Origin: Leeuwenhoekiella polynyae
GTDB lineage: Bacteria > Bacteroidota > Bacteroidia > Flavobacteriales > Flavobacteriaceae
DNA: 64,000 bases
Reading direction: 5' to 3' (one strand)
Assembly (NCBI RefSeq): GCF_042683665.1
Contig: NZ_JBHUOO010000047.1
Below are positions 10,701 to 17,784 of this stretch, one piece after another (positions within the stretch are counted from its first letter, which is position 1; the number at the start of each line of letters is the position of its first letter). Below the pieces are notes generated by a model. That model worked only from the letters and a program-made list of their open reading frames with translations. It was not told where the DNA came from and did not search any database. Made by a program: the position numbers and the translations under genes.

Positions 10701-10881
10701 AGGAATTTTCCGGAGTACGGGTTTCTGCAGCTTGCATACTATCATAAAGAAAAAAGAAACTACGCCCTTCTTCTTTATTGCGGTCTAAAACTGTAGGATT
10801 CTCCCATTCATTTTGCTGGTTTTGAGCGATAGCACTACAAAAAGTGAATACAGTCAAAATACTAACTAGTGTTTTTTTCAT
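7774..10881 (-). CDS. GH2 beta-galactosidase (LacZ type)
   Basis: A 1035-residue secreted GH2 enzyme with full LacZ layout: signal peptide (ending CSAIAQN), sugar-binding domain (SLNGTWKFN at about 65), immunoglobulin-like domain, TIM barrel, a second sandwich, and a C-terminal Bgal small-chain domain (LAYYGRGPWENYSDR near 890). The acid/base Glu479 lies in WSMGNECGNG and the nucleophile Glu543 in FIMCEYSHAMGN, both intact. It hydrolyses terminal beta-galactosides, so in this PUL it is expected to trim beta-linked galactose from galactan oligosaccharides in the periplasm. Length matches classical LacZ (about 1020). It lies between the BNR_4 and GH97 genes with short gaps. Beta-galactosidase is strongly supported; the linkage preference is not. 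Confidence 0.93.
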   Translation of the reverse strand: MKKTLVSILTVFTFCSAIAQNQQNEWENPTVLDRNKEEGRSFFFLYDSMQAAETRTPENSSLYKSLNGTWKFNVVKTTSDRPKDFYKPDFSDAAWDDITVPSNWETEGFDLPIYTNVQYPFKKDIPKIDQEYNPVGSYRTTFTIPEDWNDKEVILSFGSISGYARIFVNGEEAGMTKASKTPAEFDITGLLKKGENLLAVQVTRWHDGSYLEDQDFWRLSGIERNVFLQAMPKTTIWDFKVVSDLDANYKDGMLQAVVDIRSFEKTKVKNARLQMALFDEKGNLMYAEKKAVPREGGTISFERTIPNVEKWSGETPTLYTYSLKLEDKNGQTLATIAGRTGFRKVELKNAQLLVNGKAVTVHGVNLHEHHPDKGHVPDLEMTRKDFELMARNNINAVRMSHYPHGQQVYDLADELGFYIVDEANIETHGMGAEWQGRIDKDKHPAYLEEWAPAHLDRIKRMYEMDKNHSSIILWSMGNECGNGPVFYEAYDWLKATDPTRLVTFEQAGQNRDTDVVAPMYPGIRSMKEYAERTDVTRPFIMCEYSHAMGNSSGNFREYWDIIDSSPHMQGGFIWDWVDQGLRAETEDGREFWAYGGDLGAENQPNDENFLANGLITADREPHPSLAEVKKVYQNIEFELNGNTLQVINKYNYTNLEEFNFIWKLLKDGQEVSNGTFNVSAAPKTKENVALNLPETIDGEYYLSIFASTKSGSALIPAGYNLASEQFKVGGTDFFDEPKEVSTGGELVYEQEGDSLIFSTEKVTGIFNLKTGKIQEYKLKSDASVITQFPQPYFWRAPTDNDFGNGMPSKLAAWKEATKSPVVTKTLVGLKTEAGLPVTVTYTLPNIAAAYTVDYLIENSGAIKVTAHIELKNEKTPEMPRFGMRLVLDGDFDNLAYYGRGPWENYSDRNESAFLGIYTDKVENQFTWTYIRPQESGYHTDTRWLTLTDASGNGLKIVGDQPLGFSALDVSTEDLDPGMTKAQKHPTDLTVEDKVFLHVDLKQRGLGGLNSWGQYPFREYRLEDKTYSYSYTISLF

Positions 10882-10911
10882 CGATTATTTGATTGTCTTT
10901 AAAAAGCTTTT

Positions 10912-12243
10912 TTAGTTTAAGGGTAAAGTATCTAATTCTAAAAGTTGAACAGGCGTCGCCGTTTTATTGGTCAAGCCTTCGCCATCAACCTGAGTGACCT
11001 CTTGCTGAAATATGTGTAATTTTCCGGTTTGTTTAAATAACTGTTTATCAAAATTGGGCTCCCAGTCTCCAACACTTACATCAGTCAGGTCTAAGAGTTT
11101 CCAATCATTTTGAGAAGCAAAATTTTTGTAGGCCATCGTGATTTTGCTACCACGCAGGTCATCTCTATAAAGTAAATAAACCGTCTTTTTATTTCCTTCA
11201 TTTTGAACAAATATTTCCGGTCTGCTTATTGGTATTTTTTTTGTACCCCCACCACCTAACTTAAACCCAGAGTCTCGAAAGTTTGAGTTTTCTTTTTTCC
11301 AAATACCATCTTCGAGATAAACAATTTGATATTGGGTTTTTCCATCTACATTCCAATAGTTTGCGATATACGGATTTCCAGAAGCATCAGTAGTCATTGA
11401 AGTTTGATTGATCAAACTGCTATTTTGGGGAATTTTCCATGCATACTCTGCTGTCTCTTGCGTGATAGGTAATTGATAGGCTTCTCCAGTAGAACGCATC
11501 CAGGTTTTTCCTTCATCTGTAGATTTTGCATAAGCTATGTCGTGATTTGTAGATACGTCATAGGTCTCACGCCATACCCAAGAAAGATGTATTGTTCCTT
11601 GCTTATCTACATAAGCCTGCCAATACGCATTGCGCTCCCCTTCCCCATCTATTAGATTTTGATAAAGTTGTGACCATTTTTGAGCTTGAGGATTGTATGT
11701 ATTAACTACTAATATTCCCTCGCCAGATTCACCAGACCGGTATAAATACAGTAATTTTTCAGTATTAACAAGATTATAAAACTGCGGATAGGTTACTTTG
11801 GCTTCTTCTATCCCAGACATTTTTTGTTTTTCGCCTAGCTCCAGACCTAAAGGTTCTAGACTACGTGCATACCGCAACGGGTTATTATGGTGATCCCAAC
11901 TAACGTGTATATAGCCTTCGCCGTCAATAGCGATACTTATCGCATTATGCGCATCTTTCGTATTTCCAGTATATTGCGTTTGATGTACCTCCCATTCTCC
12001 GTCAGGAAGTATTCTCTTGGCAAGTATTAAATAAGATTCTGCATCGTAATAAGCTGCGAATTGAACATTATCGTGCGTGGTTACCGCATTTTGCCTAAAA
12101 ATAACTGTATTAATAGAATTGTTTGCCCAGCCAGAACCAATAATACTTTTTTTAAAAGCAACATCTGACAAGCCTTTACAAGCAGAAAATATGCTTATAC
12201 TGCTAATCAAAAGAACTAAAAACTTTAAGTAAAACAATCTCAT
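10912..12243 (-). CDS. BNR_4 beta-propeller lipoprotein, PL/GH145-type uronide enzyme candidate
   Basis: A 443-residue lipoprotein (FSACKG lipobox, Cys22) of the BNR_4 seven-bladed propeller family. Seen: a TTHDN segment at 56-60, KDAHNAISIAIDGEGYIHVS at 97-115 followed by WDHHNNPLRY (His118, His119), and later DISYAKS-like BNR blades (DIAYAKSTDEGKTW). The BNR_4 superfamily includes ulvan lyases PL24/PL25, rhamnose-glucuronate lyase PL27 and GH145, which use propeller His/Tyr residues on uronic-acid linkages. With DUF2264 and GH88/105 neighbours, a role in removing rhamnosyl-glucuronate caps or making an unsaturated uronide is attractive, but which activity (or a binding-only role) cannot be settled here. 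The terminal residues are normal and the gene is not truncated. Confidence 0.75.
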   Translation of the reverse strand: MRLFYLKFLVLLISSISIFSACKGLSDVAFKKSIIGSGWANNSINTVIFRQNAVTTHDNVQFAAYYDAESYLILAKRILPDGEWEVHQTQYTGNTKDAHNAISIAIDGEGYIHVSWDHHNNPLRYARSLEPLGLELGEKQKMSGIEEAKVTYPQFYNLVNTEKLLYLYRSGESGEGILVVNTYNPQAQKWSQLYQNLIDGEGERNAYWQAYVDKQGTIHLSWVWRETYDVSTNHDIAYAKSTDEGKTWMRSTGEAYQLPITQETAEYAWKIPQNSSLINQTSMTTDASGNPYIANYWNVDGKTQYQIVYLEDGIWKKENSNFRDSGFKLGGGGTKKIPISRPEIFVQNEGNKKTVYLLYRDDLRGSKITMAYKNFASQNDWKLLDLTDVSVGDWEPNFDKQLFKQTGKLHIFQQEVTQVDGEGLTNKTATPVQLLELDTLPLN

Positions 12244-12298
12244 AAGAATAAATTATAAATGTACAAATAACATTTATAACTAACAGCTTTTGAATTTA

Positions 12299-13528
12299 TT
12301 AATTTGAAGGTAGCCCATCAGTTTTCATTCCCTGTAAGATTAAACAGTGGGTAATGTATAAGTCTTCTTCACCCGTATCTTCATGAGCTCCGTTAATACC
12401 ATATGGCCAAAAATGAACACCTGATTTTCTAATATATTCCTCATCATCACCGCTCATCAATTGTATGATTTCTGCAGCTCTTTCTCCATTATAACGATTA
12501 TCTGTAAATAAATCATCATACTTCCAATGTGTTCCTACACCAACTGAATGAGCCATTTCATGTAATGCTGTACCTGTTCTTTGGTAACTTTCAACTGGCC
12601 CCATATTAATCCACCCGTCAAAATTAGCATTAGCTGTTGGAGTGCCTGGTGAATAATTAACCGTGACATGCTTATTTATTGAAGTGAAGTTATTAAAGTA
12701 CCAGGTCGCCTCATCGAAAGCACTCTTTATACGGGCGTGAATAGGATTGTTCAAATCTAAGGTACCATTAAACGACCAAGTAAAATTACCCTCTGGAATG
12801 GTAGAAATAATCATCTGTCTTCCGTAAACTGCCTCACCATCAGATATCTTATAAGGACGAATAAAATATACCGACTGCTCTTCAAGATCTGTTATACGTA
12901 GTTTAAAATGATCTTCTATAGTAGCGTGAATTATTTTATTGTTGTCTATTGTTGGTACTTCTTCAATTCCCCACACGACTCCCATTTCTGTAATGGGTAA
13001 ATCTCCACGATCTATAAGTTCTACTTCTACAAAAATATCGTGAGCACCAGATATTGAGATCACTTCCGGATTAAATAAGGCTGACTCTGCAATTAATGTT
13101 TTAAAATTAACCTCATCGCCATAAACTACACCTGCTTCATTTACAGCATAAGGTTTAGCATAATATGTAGTTACCTGTTTTAAACCCGTTAGACTCACCG
13201 TAAACTCACCAGACCCTTTAACGCTCGAGGCTAAATATTTGTCTCCTTCATTTGAGTCAGGAGTGGTACTTAAATAAATACCTCGTTCAGAAATACTGCC
13301 ATTACCATCATCAGTTACAGCAGCATGTACAATCGCATTGAATGTATCTATATTTGATACCTCTTGAATACTTAATACTGCTTGTACAATATTTTCTTCT
13401 GGAGTAGGACTTGACTCTATAATCACATCATCTGTATTGTCAGAACTACTACAGGATAATAAAGTGAAAATAAACAGTATTGAACATGCTAATCTGCTTA
13501 TATATATTATATTCATATTTAATCTCAT
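12299..13528 (-). CDS. Lipoprotein with two Fn3-like modules and an HExxH zinc-peptidase-like domain
   Basis: A 409-residue lipoprotein (TLLSCSSSD). Residues about 45-145 and 150-245 form two beta-rich modules with the GSGEFTVSLTGLKQVTTYYAKPYA pattern of surface Fn3-like repeats (positions near 105-128). The C-terminal 165 residues (from about 245) start NFTWSFNGTLDL and contain TALHEMAHSVGVGTH: His323, Glu324 and His327 form HExxH, and His334 could be a third zinc ligand. The spacing is HExxHxxGxxxH, one residue longer than the metzincin consensus, so this is not a canonical metzincin. I do not know a characterized member. It lies inside the glycosidase operon, between GH16 and BNR_4. A surface peptidase acting on a glycoprotein core is inference; a catalytically silent lectin-like zincin fold is the alternative. 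Confidence 0.7.
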   Translation of the reverse strand: MRLNMNIIYISRLACSILFIFTLLSCSSSDNTDDVIIESSPTPEENIVQAVLSIQEVSNIDTFNAIVHAAVTDDGNGSISERGIYLSTTPDSNEGDKYLASSVKGSGEFTVSLTGLKQVTTYYAKPYAVNEAGVVYGDEVNFKTLIAESALFNPEVISISGAHDIFVEVELIDRGDLPITEMGVVWGIEEVPTIDNNKIIHATIEDHFKLRITDLEEQSVYFIRPYKISDGEAVYGRQMIISTIPEGNFTWSFNGTLDLNNPIHARIKSAFDEATWYFNNFTSINKHVTVNYSPGTPTANANFDGWINMGPVESYQRTGTALHEMAHSVGVGTHWKYDDLFTDNRYNGERAAEIIQLMSGDDEEYIRKSGVHFWPYGINGAHEDTGEEDLYITHCLILQGMKTDGLPSN

Positions 13529-13543
13529 AACTTAAGTGTTTTT

Positions 13544-14713
13544 TTAATTTTGAGCTTGAGGGGTTGCCACAACTTTAATATTACGCGCACTAAAAACCTG
13601 ATCTTCTGAGCGTACTATACTCTCATCATTAGTTGCTCCGCTAGCTCCTTCCATTTGCATATTAATAATTAGCCAAAACGGTTTATTGGTGTAATCTTTA
13701 ATCTCGCTAGATCTCAACTCTCCATCTATATACATATTAACAGCCGTATCTATCTCATCAATACGACGCAAAATCAATTTATAACTGTGCCAGCTTGTTG
13801 CCGCATCAGGAACATCTGTTAAAACAGTTGTCCATATTGTCTTATCCCAAGACGGACCAGTAACTGTATTTTGTAAATTAGATGTGGTACCTTTGAATTC
13901 TAAAATATCTACTTCTGGAGGCCAAGAATCTGAGCCACTTATCCAAAATGCTGGCCATGAACTGGGAACAGTTGGTGCCATAAATTCCCCACTTATCTCC
14001 CAATAGGGTAATTCTTCTGTAACACGTATCTTATCTTTAGCATGTATTGCTCCGGAATGAAAAGTGATACGTAAATGAGGATCTGCTGTGCTATACCCCT
14101 CCCATTCCCAATTAGTCCACTTTGCTATTATTTCTAAAACACCCCCTTCTTTTAAAGATACGTTATCAGAAAACATGCGGGCAGACCCATTATGATCTGA
14201 TCCCCACGGGTACAGCATATTCCAAGTCTCATCAAATTTATCTTGAGATGTAAAACTTTCAGAGTCAACAATTATAACCGGCTTTATTTCAGCCTTAGTT
14301 ACTACACTTATAACATCTCCATAGGCTATCCCTGCTTTATTTTCAGCGTATGCTCTAATAAAATATGTTGTATTTTCTTTAAGACCAGAAATATCTGCAG
14401 TAAACTCTCCTGAAGCTTTGACAGTATTTGCAGCAAATTGTGTATCGCTTTCTGCAAGCTCTTCTTTAACTGATACCGAAATTCCACGGCTTAATACCGA
14501 TGCTCCTCCATTATCTGTTATATATGCTGTAATCGTCATTGAAGACTCAAGAATATTTATAACCTGTTCAATCTGTACAGTGGGAACTTGACTCGTTACC
14601 TCAATATCTGGCTTTTCTATTGATGCCAAATCATTATTATTTTCGTCAGAACATGAAAATAAAACTAATAGTATTCCTAGTAAATAAAGTTTTTCTATAT
14701 AAGATGATTTCAT
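13544..14713 (-). CDS. GH16 lipoprotein with N-terminal Fn3-like module
   Basis: A 389-residue lipoprotein (VLFSCSDE). An N-terminal Fn3-like module (about 45-140, with KASGEFTADISGLKENTTYF) resembles those of the adjacent zincin-like protein. A GH16 jellyroll follows (about 150-385). The catalytic loop EVDILEFKG is intact: Glu267, Asp269, Glu272, preceded by SSWPAFWISG. It should be a surface endo-acting glycanase that makes oligosaccharides for the SusCD importer, being the first enzyme gene after the binding-protein genes. It differs clearly from the second GH16 (1491-2396), suggesting different linkages or chain positions. Specificity within GH16 cannot be fixed from sequence; endo-beta-galactanase fits the context. 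The gene follows a strong hairpin at 14735-14767. Confidence 0.85.
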   Translation of the reverse strand: MKSSYIEKLYLLGILLVLFSCSDENNNDLASIEKPDIEVTSQVPTVQIEQVINILESSMTITAYITDNGGASVLSRGISVSVKEELAESDTQFAANTVKASGEFTADISGLKENTTYFIRAYAENKAGIAYGDVISVVTKAEIKPVIIVDSESFTSQDKFDETWNMLYPWGSDHNGSARMFSDNVSLKEGGVLEIIAKWTNWEWEGYSTADPHLRITFHSGAIHAKDKIRVTEELPYWEISGEFMAPTVPSSWPAFWISGSDSWPPEVDILEFKGTTSNLQNTVTGPSWDKTIWTTVLTDVPDAATSWHSYKLILRRIDEIDTAVNMYIDGELRSSEIKDYTNKPFWLIINMQMEGASGATNDESIVRSEDQVFSARNIKVVATPQAQN

Positions 14714-14734
14714 GATTTAGAGCTATACTATTAT

Positions 14735-14767
14735 AAACAGGAAGCAGTTAGAATCTGCTTCCTGTTT
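14735..14767 (-). terminator. Intra-operon hairpin between binding-protein and enzyme genes
   Basis: A perfect 13-bp stem (arms 14735-14747 and 14755-14767) with a 7-base loop lies in the 75-base gap between the second surface glycan-binding gene and the first GH16 gene. On the minus (coding) strand the stem is followed by TTTATAATAG, only a short U-tract. It could be a leaky terminator or a 3'-end stabilizer that keeps susCD and binding-protein transcripts more abundant than those of downstream enzymes. Confidence 0.55.
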
Positions 14768-14788
14768 TCAATTAAAAAAATGACCTGT

Positions 14789-16531
14789 TTATTGTTTTAC
14801 CAGTTTAAATGACTCCACTTGTAAAAAACGACCTACCCCCTCTTCATTAGTAGTTTCTCCGCCTATAGCTACTTTAGTTGGTTCTGAAATTGTAAAACTT
14901 AAAATTCTTGTATTGTCATTTGCTGAGTCAACCCTATCATAGACTAGAGTTTCTTCAGCTGTTTCAACGTCAGCTACATCAGGTAATGTTTCCCCCTCTG
15001 CAACAACAAAATAAGCTTGATCAGAGGTACCCCGAGTACCAGTATAGTTTGTCGCAAAAATTGTCACAGTATACGTGTAGGTACCTGGTTCTAAAAATAA
15101 AACTTGATAAACTTTACCATTTACGATATTAGGTTGTCCCCAACCACTTTCTAAATCCCATTTTGCTGAGTTCCCATCATATGCACCTTGAGGCCCATTA
15201 TCTGTATGATTCATTGCAGCATCATTATGTATCCAATTTTCAGGAGTTCCCCATCGACTTCCACTTGAAGACAATTTATAAGGTGCAACTGCATTTTCAA
15301 GATAGGGTGCTTTAGAAAATTGATTTAACTTAAAAGAATTAATCTTAAGATACCTACCTGCTCCACCATCGTTTGTAGTCTGAACACCTATAGATAATTG
15401 TGTTGTTTCTTCTAATGTAAACGTGAGTAAGCTATTAAGTCCGTTAGCTTTATTAACTCGTTCATATGCAAGCGTTTCAGAAGATGTCTCTACTTCAGAT
15501 ACATCTGGTAATTGTGGGCCTTTTGCTACTGTGAAGTACGCTTTATCTAAGTTATTATCTGCTCCCTCATAATTAGTCTCAGCAATATTTATAGAATATG
15601 CATAGGTACCTGCAGGTAAAATCACTGTTTGATAAACTTTTGCATTTATTAGGTCAGGTTCACCCCAACCACTTTCCAGATCAAATAATTCACCATCTAA
15701 AGCCCCATATCCCCCATGGCTAAGTGCAGCCTCATTGTGTATCCAACCTACTGGAGTTCCCCAGCGACTTCCACCTTCTAAAATTTCAAAAGGATAAGAG
15801 CTGTTCAAAAGATAAGGAGGATCTGTCAATTTTGGCTCTGGAATATAGCCTTGATAATCGGTATAGAACGTATCTATACTAGTAGGTTCCGGTTTAAAAA
15901 TCGTTCGATATTGATATTCTGAACCGCTCGTAAAATCTTCTATAAAAGCCATAGCTGAATCAATAGGCACATAAAATTCTTCTATTTCAGAAGTATTGCT
16001 AGATGTATATTGAATTTCTGTACCTAAAACCCCAGTGGTTAAATCCATTGACGAATAACTCACCGTTAAATCATTACCAATCAAAACATTACTTATAACA
16101 GGTCTATTATAAAGTGTATTCTGATATCGCGAGCCATATACTTCTGCTGTTATATTTACTGGTATAGAACTATTTAGCTCATCATCATAGGTACGAACTT
16201 CAAGGTTGTATATATTTTCTTCTAAATCATCTATATATACACTTAAGGTATCTACTGGTTTAGTACGGGTTACCGGTACTACTACAGAATCAGCTTTACT
16301 GTTCCAATACACTCTAAAACTTGTAATTTTAGGATCTGCATTAACTATGCCCTGTAAATACAGTCTTTCTCTTCCTGTAAATACTTTTATAGAGTCCATT
16401 TTTTCTGTATAGTTAATTTCACCGCCTTCAGTAAATTTTCTGTAATCTTCCATCTCATCTGAACAAGCTGCAACAAGGACTAAAGCCACAAAACACAGCA
16501 AGAGAAAAAATTGTTTTTTAAATGTTTTCAT
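14789..16531 (-). CDS. Surface glycan-binding lipoprotein, DUF4998 plus two tandem DUF5013-like domains
   Basis: I place the start at 16531 (MKTFKKQFFLLL) rather than the in-frame ATG at 16570, because this gives a normal lipoprotein signal ending LVAAC and avoids overlap with the upstream gene. The mature protein begins with a DUF4998-like region (about 20-150; INYTEKMDSIKVFTGRERL, then LRVYW-like strands). The C-terminal half is an internal duplication of about 170 residues. Both copies contain GSRWGTP..WIHN, DLESGWG.P, a GTY.Y strand, LPDV..VET, and a GR.L..NSFKL-like end. This architecture is common in SusCD-linked loci, where it serves as a glycan-binding partner downstream of SusD. No catalytic motif is visible. 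Function is inferred from position and domain type. Confidence 0.8.
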   Translation of the reverse strand: MKTFKKQFFLLLCFVALVLVAACSDEMEDYRKFTEGGEINYTEKMDSIKVFTGRERLYLQGIVNADPKITSFRVYWNSKADSVVVPVTRTKPVDTLSVYIDDLEENIYNLEVRTYDDELNSSIPVNITAEVYGSRYQNTLYNRPVISNVLIGNDLTVSYSSMDLTTGVLGTEIQYTSSNTSEIEEFYVPIDSAMAFIEDFTSGSEYQYRTIFKPEPTSIDTFYTDYQGYIPEPKLTDPPYLLNSSYPFEILEGGSRWGTPVGWIHNEAALSHGGYGALDGELFDLESGWGEPDLINAKVYQTVILPAGTYAYSINIAETNYEGADNNLDKAYFTVAKGPQLPDVSEVETSSETLAYERVNKANGLNSLLTFTLEETTQLSIGVQTTNDGGAGRYLKINSFKLNQFSKAPYLENAVAPYKLSSSGSRWGTPENWIHNDAAMNHTDNGPQGAYDGNSAKWDLESGWGQPNIVNGKVYQVLFLEPGTYTYTVTIFATNYTGTRGTSDQAYFVVAEGETLPDVADVETAEETLVYDRVDSANDNTRILSFTISEPTKVAIGGETTNEEGVGRFLQVESFKLVKQ

Positions 16532-16553
16532 ATGAATACTATTTTTTGTGTTA

Positions 16554-17756
16554 CTACTGTGAATTGCCATATGCCTGAAGTTCTCCTATAGCAAATTGTC
16601 TTCCTCCAGCCCAATTCTCTAAATTTTCTATTCTTATATACCTCACTCGTGGCATCTCTATAGGAATATCCCAACTAAAACCAGCATTTGCAGTTTGATA
16701 ATCTTCATTAGTTTGCTGCCCATAGGGTAAGCCAGAAGGCTTTACCTCTTCATATTCTCCCAGCAATGTCCATTTAGAAAGATCTCCTGATGTCTCTAAA
16801 ACATCAGACCCATATATTCTAAAGCGTTTCATACACGCTAAATAGTAATAAGACCTACCATTAAAATACTCAGGATAATCCCAAATCACAATTCTACTCA
16901 ATTTTGCCTGCACTCCCATGTCAAATGTAAGTATGTGGTTAGAGGCTGTGTAAGTACCCTCAGTAAGATAAATTTGTGGCCAATCCATAATATTTCCATT
17001 CCATAAACCTTCTAAAGAAGTTGATGGATGAAATGGTGCATCATTAGGCAGTCTAACTCCTCTGTAACCAGACTTAGGAATTGCTTCTTCAAATAATGGT
17101 TTGATCTCCGCAAACAAAGTATCTGTATAATTTAACCATCTATCTCTTACTGCAATAGCGAACTTCTTGTTTATTGTATCCATACCTCTTAGGGTACTTT
17201 TCACTTCATTAGTAGATGTATAAACACTGTTTCCTAAAGTAACCCAGTCACCATACTCATCTTGTTCCATTACGAGAATAGCGATGTCTTCTCGTTCTGG
17301 GTTGTCCGCAGAAACATAAATACCCCCAAATGCAGGTGACACTTCTAAACTCTCATATACATCATATATAGGTGCCAGATTAGGAGCTACGGTTATACGA
17401 ACAGGATCTGATTCAACTTCGCTTCGATTAACTGTTGTAACCGAAATCTCAACTTCAGAATTACCAGAAAATCCTTCTAAAATCATTGAACTGTTATAGT
17501 AGGATGATTTTACATTCATTTCTCTACCGTTTTCTAAAACATAATCTGCTTTGATGTATAAAAGATCCTGATCTTTAGGTAATGTATAACTTAGCTTGGC
17601 TTTTCCTGCTAGGTTTTCTACTATGATATCTGTTACCTGACCCGGTTTTTCAGAATTATTTTCTAAAGGCTCATTAACATCTTCTTCTGAACAACCAACT
17701 ATAAGCATAGCGGCTATCAGGTAAAAACCCATCTTTTTAAATAATTTCCAATTCAT
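16554..17756 (-). CDS. Surface glycan-binding lipoprotein (DUF4959/DUF5126/DUF5000-like)
   Basis: A 400-residue lipoprotein (MLIVGCSEE). The N-terminal third carries Fn3-like DUF4959-type strands (PGQVTDIIVENLAGKAKLSY near 38-57). The middle, with GGIYVSADNPEREDIAILV, fits DUF5126. The last 150 residues form an F5/8-type-C-like beta-sandwich (HILTFDMGVQAKLSRIVIWD, then VRYIRIENLENWAGGRQFAI, GELQAYG). The trio is standard for a surface glycan-binding protein encoded directly after SusD, and it probably helps capture polysaccharide for the SusCD complex. It begins 28 bases after the SusD stop. No enzymatic residues are evident. The ligand is inferred from the locus to be a galactan-type glycan. 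Confidence 0.82.
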   Translation of the reverse strand: MNWKLFKKMGFYLIAAMLIVGCSEEDVNEPLENNSEKPGQVTDIIVENLAGKAKLSYTLPKDQDLLYIKADYVLENGREMNVKSSYYNSSMILEGFSGNSEVEISVTTVNRSEVESDPVRITVAPNLAPIYDVYESLEVSPAFGGIYVSADNPEREDIAILVMEQDEYGDWVTLGNSVYTSTNEVKSTLRGMDTINKKFAIAVRDRWLNYTDTLFAEIKPLFEEAIPKSGYRGVRLPNDAPFHPSTSLEGLWNGNIMDWPQIYLTEGTYTASNHILTFDMGVQAKLSRIVIWDYPEYFNGRSYYYLACMKRFRIYGSDVLETSGDLSKWTLLGEYEEVKPSGLPYGQQTNEDYQTANAGFSWDIPIEMPRVRYIRIENLENWAGGRQFAIGELQAYGNSQ

Positions 17757-17784
17757 AATATCTCTATTTAATTTTGTTATTCTA

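Noticed and set aside
12299..13528. Calling the lipoprotein a canonical metzincin
   Set aside because: The third His is one residue too far (HExxHxxGxxxH) and I see no clear Met-turn, so only a peptidase-like label is justified.
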